64,000 bases of DNA. Source: Bin5 sp965218625 (lineage in GTDB: Bacteria; Chloroflexota; Anaerolineae; Caldilineales; Caldilineaceae). The DNA is taken from contig CBDCLG010000023.1 of assembly GCA_965218625.1 (NCBI GenBank), positions 1-64,000 on the forward strand, read 5' to 3'. Shown here piece by piece: positions 45,980 to 55,151 of the stretch. The notes beneath the pieces are model-generated. The model ran no database searches. It was not told the origin of the DNA and saw nothing but the letters and a program-made list of their open reading frames with translations. Made by a program: the position numbers and the translations under genes. How positions within the stretch are numbered: the stretch's first letter is position 1; every line of letters begins with the position of its first letter.

Positions 45980-47860
45980 ATGCGCCCGCTGATTCGCGCC
46001 TTCAAAGCCCTGTTTCGTACCAATCCTACTGACCAGGTGCGCGTTGCCCCTGCACTTCGGGCAGGTTGTGGCCCCTTTCGTCCGGTGATGAAACTGGGCA
46101 TTCGGCTCCATCCCGATCTGCGCTTTTGGGCCGTGTTTGTCCTTCTGCACGCATTGCTCTTTCTTCCGGTCGTCCTGATGGACCGCGAAGAAGGGTCGCT
46201 GCTGCCGGCAATCCAGCTCGCCGGACTCTCCGCCGACCAGGTTTTGCGTCAACTCTTTCTCTGGCGCAGCCGGCCTGATCTGCTGCATTTCAACTCTGAA
46301 ATCCTTCTCGCCGTCGCCCTCTGGGCACTGTTCCCTTTTCTGCGCAGGCCGGTTCTTCGCGCCGGGTTCGTCGCCGCATATCTTGTCATCTTTGCCTACT
46401 ATCTTTATGAAGGCGCGGCGCTCACATTTTTCAACTTGGAGCCGGTCTTTTACAGCCAGTTCCGGATGGCGACCGAAGGGTTTTCCTTCTTTCTGCAAAA
46501 CGCCGGGGGCACTGCCGCGTTTCTGGCCGGAATAGCCCTGCTGATCGCAGCCGGCGCCTTCGTTGTCGCGCGCCTGGCGCGGGTGGCGCTGCCCCAAACC
46601 GGCCCATCGCTTCCTTCGCGCATCGCGCTGGGACTGCTCGCAATACTCGTCCTTGGGCAGGCGGCCTACTATCGCCAGAATACGCGCCGGCCGGGCATGG
46701 TGTTCAGCAGCCTGGTTGCCAAGCTGGACCACAACCTTTCCGAATCGCGCCGCGTCTACGCCAATGTGAAGCGCTTCGACAGCGAAAAGGTCCTGCTTGC
46801 CTACGATTACAGCGGCTACAGGCTGGAGGAACGGCCGCCGATCTACATCATTTTCGTCGAGTCGTACGGCAGCGTTCTCTACAAGCGGAGCGACTGGCGC
46901 GTCCGTTACCGGGAGTTGACGGAACGGCTCGAAAGGAGGCTGGCCGACGCCGGCTGGCGCGCGGCATCGGCGCGCAGCCTGGCGCCGACCTGGGGCGGCG
47001 GATCGTGGATGTCCTACACGAGCGCACTGTTCGGCCTGCACGTCGGCTCTGACCCGCAATACTACGCGCTGGTCGACAAGTACCAGCTGGAGGAGTACCC
47101 GGACCTTGGTCGGTTCCTCAAAGGGCAGGGCTACCGCTACTACAGATTGACTGCGCTTTCGATGGGCCTGCCGAAATCGGCCTGGAGAAAATACGTTGAC
47201 TTCTTCGGCGTGGACCGCTGGCTGCTCTATGAAGACCTCAATTTCAGCGGGACCGAGTACGGCTGGGGCCCCGCGCCGCCCGACCAGTATTCGCTGCAAT
47301 TCGCGCGTGAGACGATGCGCCAGGAAAGCGACGGACCCTACCTTTTCTTCACGATCACGCAGAATTCGCACTACCCGTGGACGCCGCTGCCGCCACTCGT
47401 CAACGACTGGCGTGCGTTGAACGTTCCAGGCGAGGCGCCCACTGCCTCCTCCGAGCTGATCGAACACAGTGAGCGGCGCCAGAACTACTGGAATGCGGTT
47501 GCGTACCAGCTGGAGATGCTGACCGAGTTCATCCTGAGCGAACCGGACGGGGAGGCGATCTTCGTGCTGGTGGGGGACCACCAACCGCCGCGTGTCTCGC
47601 GCGGTGAGGACGGCTGGGACACGCCGCTGCACATCATTGCCAAGAACGGCAATTTTGTTGCATCATTTGGTGAATATGGGTTCGAAGAAGGGCTGGCGGT
47701 GTGGGAATCGGAGCCGACATTCAGGCATGAGGCGTTTTACTCGCTCTTCGTCCGCCAGCTGCTGGCAGAATTTGGAGAAGGCGGCGCGTTGCCGCCCTAT
47801 CTGCCCGATGGTGTGCGTTTTGAGGAAGAGATTCCCCAGCCACCGGCGCTTGCGCCCTGA
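45980..47860 (+). CDS. LTA synthase/sulfatase-like membrane protein
   Basis: 626 residues (an ATG at 46088 would shorten it by 36). Four to five N-terminal membrane helices (about 50-220), then an extracytoplasmic alkaline-phosphatase-fold domain: PPIYIIFVESYGSVLY at its start, LFFTITQNSHYPW and VLVGDHQPPRVS with metal-binding Asp/His, as in lipoteichoic acid synthases and phosphoethanolamine transferases. The nucleophile position (usually Thr or Ser) is best matched by WGGGSWMSYTSALFG. It probably transfers a phosphoryl-alcohol group to an envelope glycan. Confidence 0.75.
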   Translation: MRPLIRAFKALFRTNPTDQVRVAPALRAGCGPFRPVMKLGIRLHPDLRFWAVFVLLHALLFLPVVLMDREEGSLLPAIQLAGLSADQVLRQLFLWRSRPDLLHFNSEILLAVALWALFPFLRRPVLRAGFVAAYLVIFAYYLYEGAALTFFNLEPVFYSQFRMATEGFSFFLQNAGGTAAFLAGIALLIAAGAFVVARLARVALPQTGPSLPSRIALGLLAILVLGQAAYYRQNTRRPGMVFSSLVAKLDHNLSESRRVYANVKRFDSEKVLLAYDYSGYRLEERPPIYIIFVESYGSVLYKRSDWRVRYRELTERLERRLADAGWRAASARSLAPTWGGGSWMSYTSALFGLHVGSDPQYYALVDKYQLEEYPDLGRFLKGQGYRYYRLTALSMGLPKSAWRKYVDFFGVDRWLLYEDLNFSGTEYGWGPAPPDQYSLQFARETMRQESDGPYLFFTITQNSHYPWTPLPPLVNDWRALNVPGEAPTASSELIEHSERRQNYWNAVAYQLEMLTEFILSEPDGEAIFVLVGDHQPPRVSRGEDGWDTPLHIIAKNGNFVASFGEYGFEEGLAVWESEPTFRHEAFYSLFVRQLLAEFGEGGALPPYLPDGVRFEEEIPQPPALAP

Positions 47861-47931
47861 AATTGTCGTAATGGCCTGAAGATGGCGGCGCGTCTCGAAG
47901 CAGCTCACTTGAGTGAAAGCGACCTCACTGT

Positions 47932-48696
47932 ATGCGTTCCAGATATTTGATCATTGTGCTTCTCGTCGTAGCGCTGATGGCGGCCGGCTGCGGCCGGCGC
48001 GACAGCCCGGCGACTGAAGGCGTTTCGCCCGAATCGCCATCCGAGCCGGCGGACGCGCCGCCGGCCGGGACTCTTTCGGACGAGGCGGCCGCGGCCTTCG
48101 GCGACTTGCCGCCCGTTGAGCTGGACCAAAACAGCGGACTGCGGACGTTCGAGATCGACCCTGCCCGGTCCAAGGCGGCCTATATTGTGGACGAGGAGTT
48201 TTTTGCCGACGCGACGCGCAAATACGGTCTGGAAGTCGGCAAGTACGAAGTGACCGGCGAGACGCAGGATGTGGCCGGCGCAGTTCAGCTCGACCTGTCG
48301 GGCGCGACGGTTGGGCCGAACCGGTTCGCGGTCTACCTGCCTACGCTGCAAACGGACCAGAAGTTGCGCGACGGCTGGATCCGGGAGAATGCGCTTGAAT
48401 CGGACAGATTCCCACTGGCGATTTTCGTCGCCGAGGAGATCCGCGCTGCGCCGCAGGGCTACGAGGAGGGCGACACGGCGCGCTTCCAGCTGGAAGGCGA
48501 GCTGACCCTGCGCGGCACTACGCTGCCGGCGGTCTGGGACGTCAGCGCCAGCCTGCAGGACGGCACGATCGAAGGCAGCATGGAGACGCGCCTGCGGATG
48601 ACCGACCTGGGCTTCGATCCGCCCAACTTCGCCAACACGCTCACCGTCCAGGATGAGTTCACAGTTCGTATTGAATTTGTCGCCAACGAACGCTGA
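47932..48696 (+). CDS. YceI-family lipoprotein
   Basis: 254 residues. Signal peptide with lipobox LMAAGC, a short Ser/Pro/Glu linker, then the YceI lipocalin-like barrel: FEIDPARSKAAYIVDE, the paired TLQTDQKLRDGWIRENALES (family motif MRDxHLRS region) and the closing TLTVQDEFTVRIEF. YceI proteins bind isoprenoid or amphiphilic ligands outside the cytoplasm. Ligand unknown here. Confidence 0.85.
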   Translation: MRSRYLIIVLLVVALMAAGCGRRDSPATEGVSPESPSEPADAPPAGTLSDEAAAAFGDLPPVELDQNSGLRTFEIDPARSKAAYIVDEEFFADATRKYGLEVGKYEVTGETQDVAGAVQLDLSGATVGPNRFAVYLPTLQTDQKLRDGWIRENALESDRFPLAIFVAEEIRAAPQGYEEGDTARFQLEGELTLRGTTLPAVWDVSASLQDGTIEGSMETRLRMTDLGFDPPNFANTLTVQDEFTVRIEFVANER

Positions 48697-48705
48697 GAGT
48701 TACCA

Positions 48706-49719
48706 ATGACGCAGGACCTGATTGAAGGACGGCGGCCCGCGCGCGAGCGGCCGTTTACCGCCGCCGGATACGAGGCCTCACTGCCCGCATTCGCGACCCC
48801 CATCGACGACGACGCCATCGCCCGCGCCAAAAGATTGGCAATCGGGCTGAAGAAGCAACTCCAATCCAGCAGCCAGCCGGCGCCGGTCGTCGAAGCTGCC
48901 TACCTGCTGGACGAGAGCCGCGGCCCGGACTGCCCGCTGCTCGAACGGGTGCGGATCCTCGGACTGTTCGCATCCGTTCTCGACCACTATTTCGCCGAGC
49001 AGGCGCCGGACCTGGCCGATACCAGCAGGCAAGAGATAACAGCTCACCTGGACGGGCTGCTGGAGCAAGCTCTCTTCGAACTCGACCAGGCCCTTCTCCC
49101 AGAGCTGAAACGGGAGTTCGGCATTCTTATCGGTGATCCCAACTCGCTGGAAACGCAGCAGCGAAGCCACATGCGCCGCTTCTTTCGCCAGCAACTCTAC
49201 CCAATGCTGACCCCGCTGGCGGTTGACCCGGGGCATCCGTTTCCGTTCATCAGCTCTTACAGTATCAATATTCTCGTTCATCTAAGCAGCCCGGATGTCA
49301 GATTCGGACCGCTCTCATACGCCCGCATTAAGGTGCCGCCGCTCATGTCCCGTTTTGTAGCAGTGCCTTCGGATGCCGGCAAGCGGCTGTACATCTGGAG
49401 CGAAGACGCGGTCGCGGGGTTTCTTGACGAACTCTTCCCGGGGATGCAGATCGAGAGTGCCTTTCTGTTTCGCGTGCTGCGCGCTTCAAACAGGGCGAGG
49501 TCGGGAGATGAATTGGCGGCCCAGGGCCGCGGTCGGCGCCACCAGCAGCTGGCCTCGCCGGTCGTCCGCCTCGAATACGAGGCTGCCATGCCAGATTCCG
49601 TCGTCGAATGGCTCGCCTCCCACCTGTCCGTGCCGGCGGAATTCTGTTTCCGCAGCTCCGGTCCCCTGGCGCTGTTTCAGCTGGTTGATCTGGCCAATCT
49701 CGCTCACATGGAGAATTGA
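48706..49719 (+). CDS. N-terminal half of polyphosphate kinase 1, lacking the catalytic domains
   Basis: 337 residues, about half the length of PPK1. It matches the N and head domains: LLERVRILGLFASVLDHYF (compare the PPK1 pattern ending in LDEFF), FRQQLYPMLTPLAVDPGHPFPFISS (highly conserved in PPK1), ARIKVPPLMSRFVAVP and FLFRVLRASN. The two C-terminal domains with the autophosphorylated His and ATP site are absent. A stop is followed directly by the T-box leader, so there is no hidden remainder. It starts nine bases after the YceI stop. It may be a polyphosphate-binding or regulatory remnant; the CHAD gene nearby is suggestive. Confidence 0.75.
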   Translation: MTQDLIEGRRPARERPFTAAGYEASLPAFATPIDDDAIARAKRLAIGLKKQLQSSSQPAPVVEAAYLLDESRGPDCPLLERVRILGLFASVLDHYFAEQAPDLADTSRQEITAHLDGLLEQALFELDQALLPELKREFGILIGDPNSLETQQRSHMRRFFRQQLYPMLTPLAVDPGHPFPFISSYSINILVHLSSPDVRFGPLSYARIKVPPLMSRFVAVPSDAGKRLYIWSEDAVAGFLDELFPGMQIESAFLFRVLRASNRARSGDELAAQGRGRRHQQLASPVVRLEYEAAMPDSVVEWLASHLSVPAEFCFRSSGPLALFQLVDLANLAHMEN

Positions 49720-49799
49720 CAGCCTGCCAGCGCTGTGATACCTTGGCCGGCACATGCGATCAGAATGGCCGCGACTGGGGACCATGTCCGTCAGCCCGC

Positions 49800-50018
49800 T
49801 CTTTCAGAGAGTTGCCGGCCGCTGCGAGGCAACAGGCGGCAATCGGATCAGCGCCCCATAGGCTTCCGGCAGGCAATGGCCGGACGGACCGCCCCGTTAG
49901 AGGCGTTTTGAGGTAGATGCCTCTCCCGACCGTATCGGAAGCGGAGGGCATCTGCGAATTCAGGTGGCACCACGGGTCCTCTCGTCCTGAACAGGCGAGG
50001 GGATTTCTTTGTCCCGAC
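49800..50018 (+). promoter_or_regulatory. T-box riboswitch leader of serS
   Basis: The conserved T-box CAGGTGGCACCACGGG lies at about 49960-49976. Its TGGC pairs with the GCCA end of a tRNA with discriminator G, as both tRNA-Ser genes downstream have. Before it lies a long hairpin (GTAGATGCC.. with GGCATCTGC, about 49913-49955) and a complex stem I region. After it comes a terminator hairpin (TCCTCTCGTC with GGCGAGGGGA) and TTTCTTT, ending about 50010. Uncharged tRNA-Ser would favour the antiterminator. The specifier codon could not be assigned by eye. Confidence 0.85.
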
Positions 50019-50064
50019 CAATGCGCGCCTACGCCGCGGCGCGTGAATCCCGCAGGAGCTCGAA

Positions 50065-51366
50065 ATGCTTGACATTCGATGGATGCGCGAGAACCGGCAA
50101 GCCCTGGCCGAGGCCATGGTGAAACTGAACGACCAGGAGGCGCCCTGGGAGCTGGCCCTGGAGCTGGATGAAAAGCGGCGCGGGCTCCTGCAGCAGAGCG
50201 AAGGGCTGCGAGAGGAACGCAACACCGGGTCTAAGCGTATCGGCGCGCTCTTCCGCGAAAAGAGGACGGAAGAGGCCAACACGTTAAAGCAGAGAATGAG
50301 CGAAATCGGCGCTGAAATCGCGCAGCTCGATGAACAGCTTCGCTCTGTCGAAACCGATTTCCGCGACGCCATGATGCGCGTTCCCAATCCGCCCGAGCCG
50401 GACGTGCCGGTCGCGCCCGACGAAGAGGGCAATGTCGTCCTCTCCCATTGGGGCGAGCGGCCCCAGTTCGACTTCAGGCCGCAAGCCCACTGGGACTTGG
50501 GGCCGCAATTGGACATCATCGACTTCGAGCGCGGCGTCGCTGCGTCGGGAAGCCGCTTTTACTTCCTCAAGGGCGCCGGGGCGCGCCTGCAACGGGTCCT
50601 CTCGAACTGGTTTCTGGACGTGCACATCAACGAACACGGCTACACGGAGCTTTATCCGCCGATGATGGTGCGAGGCCACGCCATGGAGGGCACAGGCAAC
50701 CTGCCCAAGTTCGGCGACAACCTCTATCGCGACGCCGAAGAGGACTACTGGTTCATCCCTACGGCTGAGGTGTCGGTCACCAACCTGCACCGTGACGAGA
50801 TTCTGGAGCCGGGCGTACTGCCCCTCTACTATGTCGCTTCAACGCCCTGCTTCCGGCGCGAAAAGATGTCGGCGGGCCAGGATGTGCGCGGCATCAAGCG
50901 AGTGCACCAGTTTCAGAAGGTGGAAATGGTCAAATTTGTGGAGCCTTCGACCGGCCGGGATGAACTTGAATCGCTCACGCAGGCGGCAGAAGTTCTCTTG
51001 CAGCGGCTCGAGCTTCCCTATCGCCGCATCGCCATCGCCACCGGTGACCTCTCCTTTGTGGCGTCGATAAAGTATGACCTGGAAGTATGGGCGGCCGGAT
51101 GCCAGGAGTGGCTCGAGGTCAGCTCCTGCTCACTGTTCAGAGACTTCCAGGCGCGGCGCGCCAACATCCGCTACCGACCTCGCGCCGGTGCACGACCCGA
51201 GTTCCTGTACACGCTCAACGGTTCGGGGCTGGCGCTGCCGCGAGTCATCATCGCGCTGTTGGAAAACAACCAGCGCGCCGATGGCAGCGTCCTCCTGCCC
51301 GAGGTCCTGCTCCCGCTCCTTGGCGGGGAGCTGGAGATATTGCCGCCGGGCGCGGCTGGGCCCTAG
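50065..51366 (+). CDS. serS: seryl-tRNA synthetase
   Basis: 433 residues, standard bacterial length. N-terminal coiled-coil arm (about 30-100), then class II motifs: TELYPPMMVRGHAMEGTGNLPKF, motif 2 PCFRREKMSAGQDVRGIKRVHQF, and motif 3 LNGSGLALPRVIIALLENNQ. It attaches serine to tRNA-Ser in the cytoplasm. The start is set by GCAGGAGCTCGAA before the ATG. Expression is controlled by the T-box leader directly upstream. Confidence 0.97.
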   Translation: MLDIRWMRENRQALAEAMVKLNDQEAPWELALELDEKRRGLLQQSEGLREERNTGSKRIGALFREKRTEEANTLKQRMSEIGAEIAQLDEQLRSVETDFRDAMMRVPNPPEPDVPVAPDEEGNVVLSHWGERPQFDFRPQAHWDLGPQLDIIDFERGVAASGSRFYFLKGAGARLQRVLSNWFLDVHINEHGYTELYPPMMVRGHAMEGTGNLPKFGDNLYRDAEEDYWFIPTAEVSVTNLHRDEILEPGVLPLYYVASTPCFRREKMSAGQDVRGIKRVHQFQKVEMVKFVEPSTGRDELESLTQAAEVLLQRLELPYRRIAIATGDLSFVASIKYDLEVWAAGCQEWLEVSSCSLFRDFQARRANIRYRPRAGARPEFLYTLNGSGLALPRVIIALLENNQRADGSVLLPEVLLPLLGGELEILPPGAAGP

Positions 51367-51385
51367 GCCGGCGCGCCAACGGACC

Positions 51386-51600
51386 CAGGGCAATCGTATC
51401 TAAACCTGGATGCCTAAATGTCCCACGGAGGGCGCCCACAAGGGGCGCCCCTACCAATTGTCAATCGTTTTCGGCCAAGAAACCGAACTCGAGAAGGGCG
51501 CCCCCTACAGTGATATGCATGGGTTTCGGCATTTTTGCGGAGTTGGGGTCGAATCAGGTGGTGTCGCGGGGTCCTGGCCCAATTAGATGCAATCACCCTG
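51386..51600 (+). mobile_element. MITE-like element, copy 5
   Basis: 215 bp, ends CAGGGCAATCGTATCTAAAC and ..TTAGATGCAATCACCCTG. Flanking direct repeats are diverged: CCAACGGACCC (51376-51386) and TCAAAAGACCC (51601-51611), 8 of 11 identical. One GC-rich core. It separates serS from the tRNA promoter, ending 18 bp before TTGACA. Confidence 0.8.
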
Positions 51601-51618
51601 TCAAAAGACCCGCCTATC

Positions 51619-51648
51619 TTGACATTGTGCCCCCGCCGCGTATATACT
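51619..51648 (+). promoter_or_regulatory. sigma-70-type promoter of the tRNA cluster
   Basis: TTGACA (51619-51624), 18-bp spacer, TATACT (51643-51648), 33 bp before the first tRNA. Near consensus. Confidence 0.75.
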
Positions 51649-51680
51649 GGAGCGGTCAATGGCTGAAAAGTCCGGGGCTG

Positions 51681-51770
<90 letters not shown>

Positions 51771-51790
51771 TCATCAGTCGACACGAATAC

Positions 51791-51884
<94 letters not shown>

Positions 51885-51887
51885 TAT

Positions 51888-51964
51888 GCGCCAGTAGCTC
51901 AGTGGATTAGAGCGTCGCCCTGCGGAGGCGAAGGTCGCAGGTTCGAGTCCTGCCTGGCGCGCCA
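51888..51964 (+). tRNA. tRNA-Arg(GCG)
   Basis: 74 nt plus encoded CCA (51962-51964). Acceptor GCGCCAG/CTGGCGC, D stem GCTC/GAGC, anticodon stem TCGCC/GGCGA with loop CTGCGGA, T loop TTCGAGT. The anticodon GCG is less usual than ACG in bacteria. Confidence 0.92.
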
Positions 51965-52209
51965 CTTCGGCGAAGTTTCCCGAGCCGGACCATTGGTATG
52001 CGGCGCTTCCCGCCGTCGACAGCCCCACCGACGTCCTTCAATCGAGCTGCCTGACTCCCGGCAGGTTTCCTTCCGCCATTTCTGCGCTTCGATCGCGTCC
52101 GTCACAGGGCGGGACTCCCTGCAAGTGCAATAGTGATGCCATGCAGGATAGCTTCCCCGCAGGCTCGCGCGGTCGAAGTATCCTTTCACCGCAACTCCAG
52201 GGCAAAAAA

Positions 52210-54528
52210 ATGGAAATGAACTCTGCCGAACTATTGAAGCGGCTGGGCGAAGGCGAGTCGATCGCTTCGCTGTGTAATCTGCACGGCATCTCGCGCGCCC
52301 AATTCGACAGCTGGTGGCGCGCCGAGTCCCGGCGGCGCGTCCCCGATGCGGACGGCGGCCTGGCAGCCGGCGTCAGCGCCGAGACGCGCATCGTCCGCAA
52401 TAGCTGGGGCATTCCTCACGTTCAGGCGCCGAACGACGAGGACCTCTTCTTCGCGTTCGGATACGCCATGGCCCAGGACCGCCTCTTCCAGCTCGACTAC
52501 CTGCGGCGCAGAGGCCACGGCCGGCTGGCTGAAATCCTCGGGCTCGACGGCCTGGCCCTGGACACAGTCGCCCGCACCGTCGGTCTCAACCGCATCGCTC
52601 GCTCCGAATGGAAGGCGACGCCGGCAGAGACTCGAACGCTGTTGCAGAGGTTCAGCGACGGCATAAACGCGCTGATCGCCGCGTCCCACGACAATCTGCC
52701 CATCGAATTCGCACTGCTCGACTACGTGCCGGAACCATGGTCGCCTGTTGACTGCCTGGCCATTGCGGCCGAGTTTCGCTACTACCTGACCGTACGTTTT
52801 CCCGTTATCGTCGGGCCGGAACTGGCGCGCCGGGCGCTGGACGACGATGCCCTGTACCGTGCATATCTTACGGGCGAGGCCGACGAAGAGAGCATTATCC
52901 CCGCGGGGGCGTACCCCGCCTCAGCACGAGGCACCGTCCCCGTCGGCGCCTGCGTCGGCGACCCCCGCGAAGGCGAAGGCAGCAACAACTGGGTTGTCAG
53001 CGGCGCCCGCACGAAGTCGGGCCTGCCCATGGTGGCGAGCGACCCGCACATCGCCTTCGCAGCCGTTTCCTGCTGGTACGAAATCCAGCTGACGGGGGGT
53101 TCGTTCGACGTGGCCGGGATGGCCTACACCGGCATGCCGGCGGTGATGTTCGGGCGCAACCGCCGCGTCGCCTGGGGCATCACCAACAACATCTGCTCGC
53201 AGCGAGATCTCTACCAGGAGCGCACCGACGCCCGGCAACCCGGCTGCTTCCTCTACAACGGCAGGTGGGAAAAAGAGAAAACGATCGTTGAGACGATCGA
53301 CGTGCGCGGCGGCGGCCCAATCGACAAGACCATTCGCTTCTCGCGCAACGGCCCCATCGTAGACGAAATCCTGCCTCCCGAAGCCGCCGGTACCGGCCCC
53401 GTTTCGCTGCGCTGGCTCGGCCAGGAATACTGTGGATGGCTCCCTTCGCTGCTGGGCATTGACCGCGCCGGCTCCGTCGCAGCGTTTCGCGAAGCAACGC
53501 GCACCTGGCGTGTGCCGACCTGGAGCCTAGTCGTCGCCGACGTGGAGGGACACATTGGCTACCAGGCCGTCGGCGGGATCCCGGTTCGCAAGGTCTGGGA
53601 GCGCGGGTACCGGCCCGGCTGGGATCCGGCGCACCAGTGGCAGGGTCTGATCCCATTCGAGCAGATGCCGCGACTCGAAGACCCGGAACGCGGCTGGATC
53701 GCCACCGCCAACAACCGCGTCGCCCCGGACGATTTCCCCTTCCCGCTCTCAGGCACCTGGGCCACCGGCCACAGGGCGCGGCGCATCCGCCAGATGATCG
53801 AAGCGCGCGACAGATTTGACCGAGATGTCTTCGCCGAGATGCAACGGGACACGCGCACGCTGCGCGCAGACGAGGCCATGCCGGCACTGCTTCCGCTTCT
53901 GGCGAACAGCGGCGATCCCCGTCTCCGGGAAGCCGGCCGCTACCTGAGCGGCTGGGATCACGACATGGCGCCCGATTCGGTCGCGGCCTCTATCTTTGAG
54001 GTCTTCTTTCACCGTTGGAGTCGACGCGTCGCCGAGGAGAGATTCGACGGGGACCTGGCCGCGTCGCTTGCCGGGTCGTGCGGGGGTCTTGCAGCGGCCC
54101 TGCTCCACGATGACGCAGCCGGCTGGTTCGGAAACGAAGATCTCGAGACGGCGATCCTTGACGCGCTGCGCGCCACCCTCTCGGACCTGGAAGAGCGCCT
54201 GGGCAAGGAGATGTCGGCCTGGAAGTGGGGCGAGCTGCACAAGGTCCAGCTGCGGCATGTGCTATCCGGCCGCGGCGACCTGGGCGAACTGCTCGATCGC
54301 GGCGGAATGCCGGTGGGCGGGAGCGGCGTGACCGTCTGCAATACCGGCTTCGACCCCAACTGGGGCGCGCTGATGGGCGCAAACTACCGGCTCATCAGCG
54401 ACCTGGGCGAGAACGGGATGTGGGCGGTGGAGTCACAGGGGCAGTCAGGCCATCCCGGCTCCGACCACTACTGCGACCAGCTGACCGAGTGGCTCGAAGG
54501 CCGTTATCACTTTCTCGCGTTCGACTAA
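52210..54528 (+). CDS. penicillin acylase-family N-terminal-nucleophile hydrolase with N-terminal helical extension
   Basis: 772 residues from the ATG at 52210. After an unusual ~45-residue helical start (LLKRLGEGESIASLCNLHGISRAQFDSWW, like a helix-turn-helix of transposases) comes the acylase alpha part: RNSWGIPHVQA, YAMAQDRLFQLDYLRRRGHGRLAE. The autocatalytic Ser is in GEGSNNWVVSGARTKSG (GSNNW), followed by the beta part with SDPHIAF and WGITNN. Family enzymes hydrolyse amide bonds of acyl side chains, including quorum-signal lactones. There is no signal peptide, whereas most are exported. The tRNA genes lie upstream. Confidence 0.85.
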   Translation: MEMNSAELLKRLGEGESIASLCNLHGISRAQFDSWWRAESRRRVPDADGGLAAGVSAETRIVRNSWGIPHVQAPNDEDLFFAFGYAMAQDRLFQLDYLRRRGHGRLAEILGLDGLALDTVARTVGLNRIARSEWKATPAETRTLLQRFSDGINALIAASHDNLPIEFALLDYVPEPWSPVDCLAIAAEFRYYLTVRFPVIVGPELARRALDDDALYRAYLTGEADEESIIPAGAYPASARGTVPVGACVGDPREGEGSNNWVVSGARTKSGLPMVASDPHIAFAAVSCWYEIQLTGGSFDVAGMAYTGMPAVMFGRNRRVAWGITNNICSQRDLYQERTDARQPGCFLYNGRWEKEKTIVETIDVRGGGPIDKTIRFSRNGPIVDEILPPEAAGTGPVSLRWLGQEYCGWLPSLLGIDRAGSVAAFREATRTWRVPTWSLVVADVEGHIGYQAVGGIPVRKVWERGYRPGWDPAHQWQGLIPFEQMPRLEDPERGWIATANNRVAPDDFPFPLSGTWATGHRARRIRQMIEARDRFDRDVFAEMQRDTRTLRADEAMPALLPLLANSGDPRLREAGRYLSGWDHDMAPDSVAASIFEVFFHRWSRRVAEERFDGDLAASLAGSCGGLAAALLHDDAAGWFGNEDLETAILDALRATLSDLEERLGKEMSAWKWGELHKVQLRHVLSGRGDLGELLDRGGMPVGGSGVTVCNTGFDPNWGALMGANYRLISDLGENGMWAVESQGQSGHPGSDHYCDQLTEWLEGRYHFLAFD

Positions 54529-54590
54529 GGCAGAGTGTCGGGCGGGCTGGTACCGGTCAGTTTGCCAGGAGCAAACTGTCAACTTTCCCT

Positions 54591-54893
54591 TTAGGAGGAG
54601 GCCCGGCCCAATGTCGAGGCGGGTCTGATGCCTGCCGTCAGAGCGTGCCTTTCGCCGGCTAGTTTCCGGAAATCGCATTCGATCTGGATGCCGTGCCAGA
54701 ACTCGTCCGACTGGCCAAAGAAGGCGCCGAACCGAATCGACATTTCAGGGGGAATCGAACGTCTTCCTCGAACGATTTCATGGATCACTCGAGGGTCGAC
54801 GCCTATGGCTCGAGCCATGGCGCTCTGCGAAATTCCCATAGGTTTGAGGTATTCCTCAATCAGTATCGCGCCAGGCGATATCTGTGTAGCCAT
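54591..54893 (-). CDS. HigA-family antitoxin-like DNA-binding protein, solitary
   Basis: 100 residues. It shows the HigA/VapI helix-turn-helix: SPGAILIEEYLKPMGISQSAMARAIGVDPRVIHEIVRGRRSIPPEMSIRF (only part is quoted from the family pattern) and the FGQSDEFWHGIQIECD motif. HigB-type toxin genes normally lie directly upstream of higA; no HigB-like frame was found on either side. It may regulate alone or be a remnant. Confidence 0.8.
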   Translation of the reverse strand: MATQISPGAILIEEYLKPMGISQSAMARAIGVDPRVIHEIVRGRRSIPPEMSIRFGAFFGQSDEFWHGIQIECDFRKLAGERHALTAGIRPASTLGRASS

Positions 54894-55151
54894 AGTCAAG
54901 GGCTCTTTGCTTTTTGTCTGAACTATGATTTCTCTGATTCATATGATGTACATGATTAGCGGCGCCGGCTTCCGAGGCGGGCTTCGTTCACGCGAATCGG
55001 GTGAAGCAGAGCCCAAACTGGTAACGGAAAACGCGCAATTATCGCATCACTTGTTGTTTTTGAGAAATGTCAGCGGGACCTGACCTGACAGTGCCGTCCA
55101 GACTCAGGACTCGTGTTTCGCCTCACAGTCGTCGAGGGGCTCCCGGCTGAC

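Noticed and set aside
45434..47632. 732-residue open frame on the minus strand
   Set aside because: It is antisense to the HD-domain and LTA-synthase-like genes, has no family motif, and is typical of shadow frames in GC-rich codons.
49800..49960. Assignment of the T-box specifier codon
   Set aside because: Several serine-like triplets occur in the stem I region and I could not fold it reliably by eye.
54900..55151. A HigB toxin gene next to the HigA-like gene
   Set aside because: Neither side of the gene contains a frame with HigB motifs, so the antitoxin-like gene is left as solitary.
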